Notes: generated by a model from the sequence alone, not told the origin. Shown: positions 35,338-44,227, counted from the stretch's first letter. The stretch is DNA of 64,000 nucleotides from Bacillus sp. NP157 (GCA_018889975.1 CP076546.1:1302001-1366000); one strand, 5' to 3'. Translations and numbers: made by a program.

Positions 35338-37713
35338 ATGACGATCGACCAGCAATCCGAGCGGAACCCCTTCGATGAGGCTGTCTACGCATCGGAGGAC
35401 GTTACGGCCACGACGGAAGCGCCGTCGTCGTACGAGGTGAGTTACACGCCCTTCGCCGAAGCGGCCGGGATGCCGGTATCCGAATCGGAGACCGATAGGA
35501 TGTTGATGGAAGCCTTTGCCCAGCTGCGTGACGAAGCCTTCGATGGCGCCGTCGCCTTCCTCGCCGAAGAAACCGAGCAGGCCATCGCCGACCGCTTCAC
35601 CGACGAATCGCCCGCGTCGGCCGCCGAGCGCGAGCGTTATGGCGATGCGCAACTCTCCGCCGTCCGCTTCGAAGCCCAGCAATACCTCGCATCGCTGGAA
35701 GCCGGGCTCGCGGGCGAGCACATCGACGCCATGTCGGAAGACCAGCTCGGTGAAGCGCTGGATCGGCTGGATCCCCAGCCGGGCGAACTGACCCCGGCCG
35801 GCGAAGAGTTCCTTGGCTCCCTGATCAAGAAGGCCAAGAGCGCGGTCAAATTCGTGGCGAAGGCCGCGAAAGGCGTGGGCTCGGTGGTCGGCAAGGTCGC
35901 CGGCACCCTGCTCGGGCCGGTGCTGCAGAAGCTTCGCGCGCTTATCAACCCGCTGCTGAAGCGGGTCCTTTCCATTGCGATCGGCCGGCTTCCGGTCGCG
36001 CTGCAACCCAGTGCACGGGCGCTGGCGAAGCAGATCGCTTCCGAAACATGGCAGGAAGGCGGCGGCGCCTATGAAGGCGTCGCTTCGCCCGCCAGCCTGG
36101 CCGACCCGGCATCACTCGCCGAATCGTTCGATGCGTCGCTGGCCGAAGCCCTGGTCTCCGATTCGGCGAACAACTTTGCCGGCGAAACCTATGAAGACGC
36201 CGACCGCGAAGCGCCGGCGGACGGCCGGGCCCTCGAGCGCCTCGCCGAGGCACGCGGTGAGCTGATCGACCGGATCCGCACGGCGCGCGACGAAGAGGAC
36301 CTCGCTCCCGCGATCGAACAGTTCGTGCCAGCGCTGCTGGGTGCACTGCGCCTTGGCATCAAGCTCGTCGGCCGGCCCAAGGTCGTCCAGTTCCTCGCAC
36401 GCTACCTGGGCCAGGTGATCCGCGGCTGGGTCGGCCCAACGCTCACCGCACCGCTGTCGAGCGCGATCGTCGACACCGGCCTGCGCCTGGTCCAACTGGA
36501 AACGAACGGTGAAACCAGTGCATCGCGCATCGACGAGGCCGGCCCGGTCGCGTTGGCCAGCGTGGTCGAGGACACGACGCGGCGTCTTGCTGAAAGCGAG
36601 GAATACATCTTCGACAACGAAGACCTGACCCAGCTCGCCACCGCCGATGCGTTCGGCGAAGCGGTGGCCACGCACTTCCCGCAACGCTTCGTGCGCGCCG
36701 CCCTGCGCCAGGCACCGTCGTTGGGTGGCACCTTCGTCGCGCGACGCCCGCGCAGCGTTCGTACCTATCGCAAATACAGTCGCACGCCGGAGGTGGAGAT
36801 CACCGCGCAGATCGCCGACGCGTTGCCGACGTTTGGCGGCACGACCGTCGGGGCCGTGCTGCGTGCTGCCGGCGCGACCTTCCCGGTCCGTGCGCGGCTG
36901 CATATCTACGAAGCCGTCGCGGGAACCACCCTGCCACGCATGCTCCGGGTGGACCGCGCCAACGGCGGCAGCGGCCATGCCGCGTCGTCGCAGGTGCATC
37001 CGTTGACGCCTGAAGCGGCGGGATTGCTGCTGCACGAGCCGAAGCTCGGCGTCGCCACCGCACCGGCGTTCCTGCAGTCCCGTACGCGGATCGCCGTCGG
37101 CCAGCGCTTCTACCTGATCGAACCGATCGGGGCGGCCGGTGCCCTGGTGCTGTCGGAAGCCGCGCCACGCGCAGCGGCGGCCCGCCTCGCGCCGAGCCGC
37201 GCATGGACGGTGGCCAACCTGCGTCGGTCGACGATCACCGTCGGCCTGTATTTTTCCGAAGCCGATGCGCAGGGCCTTGCCGAGAGCATCCGCCAGGGTC
37301 GCGGTCCCGCGGCACTGTTGCAGGCCCTGTCGACGCTCTACCGCACGTCGGCCCAGCCCTCCGCCGCCGCGCCCCATGGCCACCTGCGCCTCGTCCACGA
37401 GGACAGCGAAGACAACGAGGAACTCGCGCCGTCGGCTGGCCACGCCTTGCCGGGCCATGTCGTCGCGGGCCTGCGCCGTCGCGTGGAAAGCTGGGTGCTG
37501 CCTGCGCTGGCGGCCTGGGTGAAGGACAACAGCGAAGCGTTCGCACGGGCCGCGGCCCATCCCGATGCCGGTGTCACCGTACGCATCCGCCTCACCGCCG
37601 TGCCGGGCCTCGACGCGCTCGCACAGGCCACGTCCGCGGCCAGCGCCGAGGCCGCGCTGCGCGGCACACCCTCCATCGCGATCAGCGTGGCGTCGGGCAA
37701 GGGTCGGAAATGA
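35338..37713 (+). CDS. Large acidic protein with basic amphipathic core, first gene of cassette
   Basis: A 791-aa protein of no family I recognise, without signal peptide. The ATG at 35338 was chosen over upstream in-frame starts because the protein-like acidic region begins there. Residues 1-155 are acidic and carry two short motifs, NPFDEAVYASED (10-21) and YTPFAEAAG (37-44). Residues about 158-232 are a strongly basic, glycine/alanine/leucine-rich amphipathic stretch (SLIKKAKSAVKFVAKAAKG, LLGPVLQKLRALINPLLKRV) resembling membrane-active helices. The remainder contains mixed alpha/beta regions (ARLHIYEAVAG, GQRFYLIEPIG) and a helical C-terminus. It overlaps the next gene by ATGA. A role as membrane-interacting or scaffold/effector protein is conjecture. 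Confidence 0.75.
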   Translation: MTIDQQSERNPFDEAVYASEDVTATTEAPSSYEVSYTPFAEAAGMPVSESETDRMLMEAFAQLRDEAFDGAVAFLAEETEQAIADRFTDESPASAAERERYGDAQLSAVRFEAQQYLASLEAGLAGEHIDAMSEDQLGEALDRLDPQPGELTPAGEEFLGSLIKKAKSAVKFVAKAAKGVGSVVGKVAGTLLGPVLQKLRALINPLLKRVLSIAIGRLPVALQPSARALAKQIASETWQEGGGAYEGVASPASLADPASLAESFDASLAEALVSDSANNFAGETYEDADREAPADGRALERLAEARGELIDRIRTARDEEDLAPAIEQFVPALLGALRLGIKLVGRPKVVQFLARYLGQVIRGWVGPTLTAPLSSAIVDTGLRLVQLETNGETSASRIDEAGPVALASVVEDTTRRLAESEEYIFDNEDLTQLATADAFGEAVATHFPQRFVRAALRQAPSLGGTFVARRPRSVRTYRKYSRTPEVEITAQIADALPTFGGTTVGAVLRAAGATFPVRARLHIYEAVAGTTLPRMLRVDRANGGSGHAASSQVHPLTPEAAGLLLHEPKLGVATAPAFLQSRTRIAVGQRFYLIEPIGAAGALVLSEAAPRAAAARLAPSRAWTVANLRRSTITVGLYFSEADAQGLAESIRQGRGPAALLQALSTLYRTSAQPSAAAPHGHLRLVHEDSEDNEELAPSAGHALPGHVVAGLRRRVESWVLPALAAWVKDNSEAFARAAAHPDAGVTVRIRLTAVPGLDALAQATSAASAEAALRGTPSIAISVASGKGRK

Positions 37714-38975
37714 GCAACGTGTCCGCCATCGACCACCGCCTGGTCATCGCCGACCTGGAACGCCAGGTCGCGCACTGGCTGGCGGCGTCACGCACGTTTC
37801 GCGATGCGGAAGACTTCGCGTCGCTCGCGGCGTGGACCTCGGTCGAGCGCGAGATCGGCGTTCCGCTGCGTCGCCAGATGAACGCCACGGTGGAAGACCT
37901 GGTCGCGCTGGGCGATGCGACCGCCACACTGATCCAGAAGGCCCGCAACGCCCCTGCCCTGCTCGTCCAGGCCAACGCCGCGGTGCAACGCTTCCGGCAC
38001 CGCTACGTGCAGGTCGATACGACCCTGGATTTCCTTGGCGATGCGGTGAATTCGCGGACGAGCCCGTCGCTGTGCGCGACGCTGTCGACGCTCGACCGGC
38101 TGGCCGTGGCGAGCATGGCGCCGGTCCTGCAACGCGCGAACAAGCCGGTGCCTGGCGTGCTGGTCTACCAGGACAAGGGCACCGGTGCATCGATCCTGCG
38201 CGCCGGCGTGCGGCTGTGGGCACCGGGCACGATCATGCCCGTGGCGGCGATCAAGATCGTGCGCCATAACCTGTATCGACCGACCTCGCTGTTCCACGAG
38301 ACGGGACACCAGGTCGCTTACCTCACCGGCTGGACGGCCTCGGTACGCCACGCCATCGGCGCCGTCCTTGCCGACGATCCACCGCTGCAGGCGATGTGGA
38401 CCGCATGGGCTTCGGAGATCACCGCCGACGTCTACGCCTTCCTGCACACGGGATACGCCTCGGTCGCCGCGTTGTACGACGTGGTCGGCGATGCACAAAC
38501 GATCCTCATGTGGCCCATGGGCGATCCCCATCCGATCGGCTGGCTGCGCACCGCGCTCGGCTGCGCCTTCTCGAAGCAGTGCTTCGGCGCGACCGGGCCG
38601 TGGGTGCACCTGCAACGCGCGATGGAAGCCTGCCACCCGGCGAGCTCCGCGGACGAAAGCGTGCAACCGCTGCTCGCGCGATCGCTGGAGGCCATGCCGC
38701 GGATCGCCGCCGCCTGTCTCTCCGCACCCGTGCCCGCCTTGCATGGCCGGCCGATGACCGACGTGCTCGATCCGCAGCGCGTCTCGCCGACCGCGCTGGC
38801 CGACCTCGAGCGCTACGCCGGATCGGCACTGTGGACGTCGTCGCACTGGCGCCACGCGGAAGGCATCCGGATCGTCGCCCTGGCCGGCCTGCGCGAGGCC
38901 GAGCAGCCCGAAACCGCGCCACGCTGGATCGAACGGGCGCGCACCTGGTTTACCGCAGGAGTCCGCGCGGCATGA
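37710..38975 (+). CDS. Putative zinc metallopeptidase (HExxH)
   Basis: A 421-aa protein starting at the ATG that overlaps the preceding stop (ATGA). It has the zinc-peptidase signature FHETGHQVAYLTGW with H196, E197 and H200, and about 36 residues later WASEITADVYAF, where E236 is a good third zinc ligand (gluzincin-like E-x-x-x-D). The N-terminal 140 residues are helical (DLERQVAHWLAASRTFRDAEDF). There is no signal peptide or membrane segment. Family not recognised beyond the motif. Position inside the cassette suggests it processes another cassette protein or a target-cell protein. It overlaps the next gene by 4 bp if that starts at 38972. Confidence 0.72.
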   Translation: MSNVSAIDHRLVIADLERQVAHWLAASRTFRDAEDFASLAAWTSVEREIGVPLRRQMNATVEDLVALGDATATLIQKARNAPALLVQANAAVQRFRHRYVQVDTTLDFLGDAVNSRTSPSLCATLSTLDRLAVASMAPVLQRANKPVPGVLVYQDKGTGASILRAGVRLWAPGTIMPVAAIKIVRHNLYRPTSLFHETGHQVAYLTGWTASVRHAIGAVLADDPPLQAMWTAWASEITADVYAFLHTGYASVAALYDVVGDAQTILMWPMGDPHPIGWLRTALGCAFSKQCFGATGPWVHLQRAMEACHPASSADESVQPLLARSLEAMPRIAAACLSAPVPALHGRPMTDVLDPQRVSPTALADLERYAGSALWTSSHWRHAEGIRIVALAGLREAEQPETAPRWIERARTWFTAGVRAA

Positions 38976-38998
38976 ACAAGCGAACGAGGAGAACCGAC

Positions 38999-39316
38999 AT
39001 GCGTCAGCAACCACCCGATGAGCCCGGTGAGGAAAGCCAGCAGCATCTCGCCGACATGCGCCGCGAGATGGAAGAGATGAGGGTGCTGGTGCGACAGCTG
39101 ATCGGCACCAACGCGGTCGAGAACGTGTTGATCAACGGTTTCTGCAAGCTATCCGCGCAGCTGGAGCCTCTGGCCGAGCTTACCCCGCCGCGGCGTACGC
39201 CGATGGATCCGAAGGACATGGCCCGCCTGGCCCACGTCCGCGCGGAACTGAAACGGCCGACGTGGATCGGTACCGGCTCCCTCGAAACACCCCACCCGTC
39301 CTGGAGCACGCCATGA
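38999..39316 (+). CDS. Small coiled-coil protein of the cassette
   Basis: A 105-aa protein. The ATG at 38999 has a strong site (GAGGAG, 7 nt spacing); an ATG at 38972 overlapping the previous stop would add nine residues. Residues about 16-45 form a coiled-coil-like helix (HLADMRREMEEMRVLVRQLIG), followed by VENVLINGFCKLSAQLEPLAEL and a proline-rich C-terminus. No family recognised. Its size, helix and position suggest an adaptor or chaperone for the larger cassette proteins. The stop overlaps the next start (ATGA). Confidence 0.65.
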   Translation: MRQQPPDEPGEESQQHLADMRREMEEMRVLVRQLIGTNAVENVLINGFCKLSAQLEPLAELTPPRRTPMDPKDMARLAHVRAELKRPTWIGTGSLETPHPSWSTP

Positions 39317-40419
39317 TCCAGCAGCTTATCCAGCGCATGATCGATGCGGGCTACACGCAGAATGCAGCGGCCCTGGAAGTGCTCACCGCCGATCCGCTCG
39401 ACCTGGCCCTGCACATGGAGCAGGTGTGGAGCGCAGCGGGACATCCGATCGGGCCAGCGCGACAGGCCTTGTTGAACACGGGGAAGTTCGCGCCATTCGC
39501 ACCGCCCAGCGGTAATCGCGCGTGGGACCATCTCGGCTACAGCTATGCGCTGGAGAACACCCGCGCCGTGCAGATCCTGCGTCGCGTGGTGCGAGCATTC
39601 CGCTCCGGCGAAAGCCTCGGCATCCCGCTGGTGGATACGCAGCGCTGGCTGGACGCGACCGAGTCGCTGCTGTTCGGCGCGGCGAATCCGCTGCCGCCGT
39701 GGCTGTCGACCAGCGAGGTGCGCCGGCCGGCCGAAGACGTACGCCGCAATGCCTACGACCGCGTGTTCGGCGTGCAGCTGGCCTTCGGCACCGACGACAA
39801 CCAGCCATCCACCTACGACCGCCCCAACGTCAGCAACACCCAGTTCGTGCACCTGTTCGAGGAGTTGTTGTTCGAGGTGTGGCAGGCGATCTCGAACGTG
39901 AAGAACTCCTCCGGCGTGAACTCGTCGGACGACGACCGGATCTATCGCATTGCCCAGGAGCTGCAGTTCACCCTGCAGTCCCGGCGGCAACAGCAGCTGC
40001 TCGACCGCGAGGAGCTTGCGGCAGCGACGGTGCTGGGCTGGACCGAGCTCAGCTTCAACGCCAACACGCCCTTCATCAGGGACTGCGGTGTCACCGGCAC
40101 GGACGAGGCCAGCCGCTGCAAGTCACTCGGCCTGAAGGTGGGGCTGCCTGCGCACGGCCGGTCCGAGGCGATGTTCGCCATGGCGCCCGACCTGTCGCTG
40201 TTCCTGCGCACGCTGGAGTCCGACGTCGTGAAAAAAGGCACCGCGTGGGTTCTCTACCTCGACCAGCCGCCGGCGACGGCGCCACCCGGTTCGCCGGACC
40301 CGATCGGCGAAGAGAGCCGTCGCCTGATCACGGAGTGGGCCGCCGCCACGGGCAAGGACCTGAAGGTGCGTGCCAAGCCCGTCGATACCCAGCGTCCGCG
40401 GCTCGTCAGCGTGCAATGA
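39313..40419 (+). CDS. Cassette protein of unknown function (368 aa)
   Basis: Starts at the ATG overlapping the previous stop. Soluble, no signal peptide. N-terminal helices (IQQLIQRMIDAGYTQNAAALEVL) are followed by a tryptophan-rich central region (GNRAWDHLGYSYALEN, QRWLDATESLLFG, LFEELLFEVWQAISNVKN) and a C-terminal part with KKGTAWVLYLDQPP. Two cysteines (DCGVTGTDEASRCKS) might form a disulphide. I recognise no family and no catalytic motif. It is 12 bp before the 980-aa gene, clearly in the same transcript. Confidence 0.7.
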   Translation: MIQQLIQRMIDAGYTQNAAALEVLTADPLDLALHMEQVWSAAGHPIGPARQALLNTGKFAPFAPPSGNRAWDHLGYSYALENTRAVQILRRVVRAFRSGESLGIPLVDTQRWLDATESLLFGAANPLPPWLSTSEVRRPAEDVRRNAYDRVFGVQLAFGTDDNQPSTYDRPNVSNTQFVHLFEELLFEVWQAISNVKNSSGVNSSDDDRIYRIAQELQFTLQSRRQQQLLDREELAAATVLGWTELSFNANTPFIRDCGVTGTDEASRCKSLGLKVGLPAHGRSEAMFAMAPDLSLFLRTLESDVVKKGTAWVLYLDQPPATAPPGSPDPIGEESRRLITEWAAATGKDLKVRAKPVDTQRPRLVSVQ

Positions 40420-40431
40420 GGAAGTAACGCC

Positions 40432-43374
40432 ATGTCTAGCCCATCTAACTCGTACGACGAACTCGGCCTGGATACGCCGTTCGCGTTGGGACAAGGGGAT
40501 CGGGAGGCCCTGGACACCGAACCGACGTGGCACGCGTTCGACGAATCGCCTTTCGCCCGGGAGAGCGACGAGAACGGATCCGGCCTCGCGGCCGACCCGT
40601 ACGCCGGCGAAGAGCTGGCATGGCTGGACATGCCCAGCGTCACCGCGGCGCCGTCGCTCGAACACCTGGACGACGAAGAGCGTGACGCCAGCGAGACCGA
40701 TGCCGTGGGCGAATCGCAGGAGTATGCCGACCCCGAAGCCGAAGAGCCTGCCACCACGACGACACCACTCACGGCACAGCAACGCGCATGGGTCCTGGCC
40801 CTGGATCGCTCGGCCATGGAACGCCTGCCAGATGCGGCGATGCGCGACCGTTTCCTCGGCCAGGACTGGTCGGGCATCGAGTTTCCCGGCAATGTTCCCA
40901 GGGGCGAGCACGCCACCGACGAGATCAAGCGGCACTGGACCCTCGCACGCTCGTTGTTCAACGCGATGGCCGGGGTAACGCCGGAACGCCGCGTACCGTC
41001 GATGCTGCGCTTCCACGAACATCCCGCCCGGCCCGTGCCCGGGCAGCCCGCGCAAAAGCTCTTTGCCGAAGCGCGCGATGCGTTCACCCGCATGCGCGAT
41101 GCCGCACGGGCGGATGGCGTCGGGCTCGTGATCCTGTCGTCGTGGCGGAGCCGGACGCAGCAGGCGTCGATCAGCGCGAACCAGCCCAATCCCAATGCCG
41201 CCGCCCGCGGTGTGTCGGCGCACATGTACGGCCTCGCCATCGATCTGCAGATGAGCGTCGGCGGCTTGCCGGTGAAGGAGATCAACACGCGCGTCGACCG
41301 CGCCAGTGCCGCGAAGGCGGGGACCGCCGCGAAGATGGGTAACCTCGTGCGGATGTACCGGTCACCGGTCTACAAGTGGATGGCCTTGCGCGGCCGCGAC
41401 TTCGGCTGGTTCCCGTATCGCAACGAGCCGTGGCACTGGGAGTACAACCCGCCGGGATTCAAGGCGCGCTTTGAAGCGCCGCAGGGTTCGCCTGTCACCT
41501 CCGAGTCCGAAGACGAAGCGCCGGGCGCGGCATCGGTGCGTACGTTCACGGCGAAGGCCCTGGGCGTCAGGGTCGCCGTCTACGTGACACAAGCCGCGCG
41601 AAACGCCTCGCGCGTGGAGATGCTCGTCTTCGCCCACGGCCTGGACCTGTGCAAGCCGGTGTTGAAGAACCGCCCGGCGTCGTTCATCACCGGCCGCCCG
41701 TTCGAGCTCGGTGCGCTGGTCGAAGCCTCCGGACGGCCGATCGTGCTGCTGGTGCCCTTCCTCGACTGGGAGCACCTCGCCGCGAACGGCATGGCCTTCG
41801 GCCCGAAGTGGCACCGGCTGGCCCAGCCGGAAAACTTCAACGCCGTGGCGGCGGAAGCGCTCGAGCAGGCCCGCATGCTGACGGGTGCCGCGACGCCACC
41901 CCGGCTCTCGCGCCTGATTCTCTCCGGCCACTCGCGTGCCTACGGCTTCTTCGATGCCCTCGCCCATGCGCATGCGTCGGCCGCCATGCATGCGGGTGCG
42001 CTCGGCCAGCCCACCCACGTCTGGGCACTCGACACCACGTACTCGGCACCGATCGCCGACTGGCGGGCGTGGCTCGCCTCGCGCGACGACCTGCAGGCCA
42101 CCGTGGTCTATCGCCATGCGAAGGGAGCCGAGCGCGACCTGACCACCGGCCTGCGTGGCCGCGAGTTCGGCAAGCTCGCCACGACGAGCCAGGGCCGCCT
42201 TTCCGTGATTCCCGTCGACGCTGGCAAGGTGGCGCATTGTTCGATACCCGCCACTTACCTGCCCCGTCTCCTCGCCGCCCTACCGTCGGTGGCGAGCGAA
42301 GCCGAAGCCGATAACGAAACCTATGAGCAAGGCATGGGCGAGGCCTTCGATGAAGGCGAGGATCTCGCCAGCCAGGTCACCGAGGCCGACAGCCTGGCTT
42401 CGGAGGATGCGCCGGGCGCGGGCAGCAACGAGGACAGCCCCTCGCGCTTCGACGCGTTCAACGACAGCCGCGACATGGAATGGGGTGCGGAATCCAGCGA
42501 AGAGACAACGCCGTACGCCGAGGCGGACGAAACACTGGCATTCGCGCAAGACGAGACGAGCCTTGCCAGCAGTGGCCTGACCGCTTCGGAACAGCGCGCG
42601 GTGGAGATCACCACCCTGTTCGAAACCGGTAAGCCCGGCGGCTTCTATGGGCTGAGCGGCAACTTCGACGGCCAGGGCCTTTCCTTCGGCATGGTGAACT
42701 GGACCATCGGCACCGGTAGCCTGCAGCCCCTGCTACGCGATTTCGCGAAAGAGAACCCCGATCGCTGGGTCCGGGTGTTCGGCACGGATGCATCGCGGTT
42801 CCTGCAGCTGCTGGCCCGCAAGGACAGCGACGGCATCAAGGAGCAGCATCGCTTCGCCGTGGAGCAGATGAACACCTCGTCGATCGGTGCCCGGGGCAAG
42901 CGCATCTGGACGGTGCGGCAGCCGTGGGTCGGTTACTTCAAGGCGCTCTCCGAGGACACGGCGTTCCAGAAGATCCAGGTGCGCTACGTCCGCGACCTGC
43001 TCGCGCGAGCCGATTACTACTGCCAGGCGTTCCACCTCACCAGCGAGCAGTCGTTCTGCTTCATGTTCGACGCCGTGGCCAGCCACGGCAAATGGTGGAC
43101 GAAAAAGAAGTTCGATGGCGTGGAAAAGCGCCGTGTCCTGGTCGAGCAGGCGATGAAGGCGCTGACGGCCCGCTTCGGCGCAGGTGCCATCCCCGAAGCC
43201 GAGGTCTTGCTCGCGATCGCGGACGTCCTTGCCACGACATCGGCGCAACGCTGGGCCGACCAGGTCCGTCGCCGCAAGCGCTGGTTCGTCACCGGCCAGC
43301 ACCCGCGGGCCCGCGAGCTCGCGCCGTACAGGCCGCGATCCGGCGTGGCGTACGCTACTTCGCGGGCTTCCTGA
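40432..43374 (+). CDS. Multidomain protein: VanY/M15 peptidase, alpha/beta-hydrolase-like and lysozyme/chitosanase-like domains
   Basis: A 980-aa protein without signal peptide. Residues 1-110 are acidic with motifs DTPFALGQ, ESPFARES and DPYAGE. Residues about 190-345 form an M15B/VanY D,D-carboxypeptidase: SSWRSRTQQ, SAHMYGLAIDL (H264, D271) and EPWHWEY (E332, H335), a full zinc and catalytic set. Residues about 370-620 resemble an alpha/beta hydrolase: FAHGLDL, LILSGHSRAYG (Ser 501), WALDTTYS (Asp 534) and KVAHCSI (His 602). A second acidic linker (620-712, with TTPYAEAD) leads to a domain (715-960) resembling GH46 chitosanase/lysozyme folds: E726 and NFDGQGLSFGMVNW (D746). All three could act on cell-wall or polysaccharide substrates. 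Its 3' end overlaps the convergent gene by 20 bp. Confidence 0.78.
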   Translation: MSSPSNSYDELGLDTPFALGQGDREALDTEPTWHAFDESPFARESDENGSGLAADPYAGEELAWLDMPSVTAAPSLEHLDDEERDASETDAVGESQEYADPEAEEPATTTTPLTAQQRAWVLALDRSAMERLPDAAMRDRFLGQDWSGIEFPGNVPRGEHATDEIKRHWTLARSLFNAMAGVTPERRVPSMLRFHEHPARPVPGQPAQKLFAEARDAFTRMRDAARADGVGLVILSSWRSRTQQASISANQPNPNAAARGVSAHMYGLAIDLQMSVGGLPVKEINTRVDRASAAKAGTAAKMGNLVRMYRSPVYKWMALRGRDFGWFPYRNEPWHWEYNPPGFKARFEAPQGSPVTSESEDEAPGAASVRTFTAKALGVRVAVYVTQAARNASRVEMLVFAHGLDLCKPVLKNRPASFITGRPFELGALVEASGRPIVLLVPFLDWEHLAANGMAFGPKWHRLAQPENFNAVAAEALEQARMLTGAATPPRLSRLILSGHSRAYGFFDALAHAHASAAMHAGALGQPTHVWALDTTYSAPIADWRAWLASRDDLQATVVYRHAKGAERDLTTGLRGREFGKLATTSQGRLSVIPVDAGKVAHCSIPATYLPRLLAALPSVASEAEADNETYEQGMGEAFDEGEDLASQVTEADSLASEDAPGAGSNEDSPSRFDAFNDSRDMEWGAESSEETTPYAEADETLAFAQDETSLASSGLTASEQRAVEITTLFETGKPGGFYGLSGNFDGQGLSFGMVNWTIGTGSLQPLLRDFAKENPDRWVRVFGTDASRFLQLLARKDSDGIKEQHRFAVEQMNTSSIGARGKRIWTVRQPWVGYFKALSEDTAFQKIQVRYVRDLLARADYYCQAFHLTSEQSFCFMFDAVASHGKWWTKKKFDGVEKRRVLVEQAMKALTARFGAGAIPEAEVLLAIADVLATTSAQRWADQVRRRKRWFVTGQHPRARELAPYRPRSGVAYATSRAS

Positions 43375-44131
43375 AGCGAAGCATGAAGCGGTCGGTCTTG
43401 CCCTTCACCGCCGGGTCGAAGATCTTCATCGTATGGTCGTCCGCCGCGTTGGCCAGCAGCGCGGATTCCTCGTCGAGCACGAAGCCGGCCTTCTCCACTT
43501 CGGCCTTCACGGTGGCCACCTCGATGCGATGCAGGTCTTCGGTGTTCTTCAGCCCCTGCCCCTTCGCTGCCGCGTGGTCGACGATCACGTAATAGCCGCC
43601 GGGCTTCAGCAGCTTGAACACGGCCTGGTTGAACGCGTCGACGCTCGCCCCCTTCATGAAGCTGTCGTGCAGGTCGTGGTAGTTCTCGAAGGTCCAGATC
43701 ACGTCGAAGGTGTTGAACATCTTCGCGGGCGGCGGCGAGGCAAGCGGGTCCGAGATCGCTTCGATGTTGTGGTACGCCGGTTCGGCCGCGAGCGCCCTGG
43801 CGATGGCCAGCGGGTCGCTCTTGAAGCTGGTGATCTCGGCCGGGACGTACGCATAGACCTTGCCCTTCGGCCCGACCACCGGCGAGAACAACCGGCTCCA
43901 GTAACCGCCACCCGGCCACACGTCCATCACCGTGTCGCCGGCCTTCACCTTCGAAAAGGCGACCAGCTCCGCCGGGTGCCGGACCGCGTCCTCGTCGGTG
44001 TCCTTGGCCGGGCGGTGCGAACCGGCCACCGCCGCCGCGATGGCGGGGTTGGCGGCAGGCGGCGCGGCCGATGCCGCCGTAACGGAAAAGACCGCCGCGG
44101 CGATCGCCACGGCCAGGAGGGTGGACTTCAT
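43355..44131 (-). CDS. Exported class I SAM-methyltransferase-like protein
   Basis: A 258-aa protein from the ATG at 44131 (7 residues upstream are unlikely). A signal peptide spans about residues 1-22 (LLAVAIAAAVFSVTAASA). The body is a Rossmann methyltransferase fold: AGDTVMDVWPGGGYWSRL (motif I, with WPGGGYW in place of the usual GxGxG context), FDVIWTFENYHDL (motif II) and LLKPGGYYVIVDH (motif IV). Such predicted exported methyltransferases form a known uncharacterised group. As SAM is not known in the periplasm, actual activity is doubtful. The 3' end overlaps the cassette by 20 bp. Confidence 0.82.
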   Translation of the reverse strand: MKSTLLAVAIAAAVFSVTAASAAPPAANPAIAAAVAGSHRPAKDTDEDAVRHPAELVAFSKVKAGDTVMDVWPGGGYWSRLFSPVVGPKGKVYAYVPAEITSFKSDPLAIARALAAEPAYHNIEAISDPLASPPPAKMFNTFDVIWTFENYHDLHDSFMKGASVDAFNQAVFKLLKPGGYYVIVDHAAAKGQGLKNTEDLHRIEVATVKAEVEKAGFVLDEESALLANAADDHTMKIFDPAVKGKTDRFMLRFRKPAK

Positions 44132-44227
44132 GACTCGCCTTGCCTTGGGCACTGGGCCCCTTGGTCTACGGGAGCCCTAGCCTATTCCCCCGGCCGTCCA
44201 CCCGCCATATCCCCGTGCAACCGATCG

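Noticed and set aside
43355-43374. Frameshift or misassembly at the overlap of convergent genes
   Set aside because: Both proteins end naturally; a 20-bp 3' overlap is common in dense genomes.
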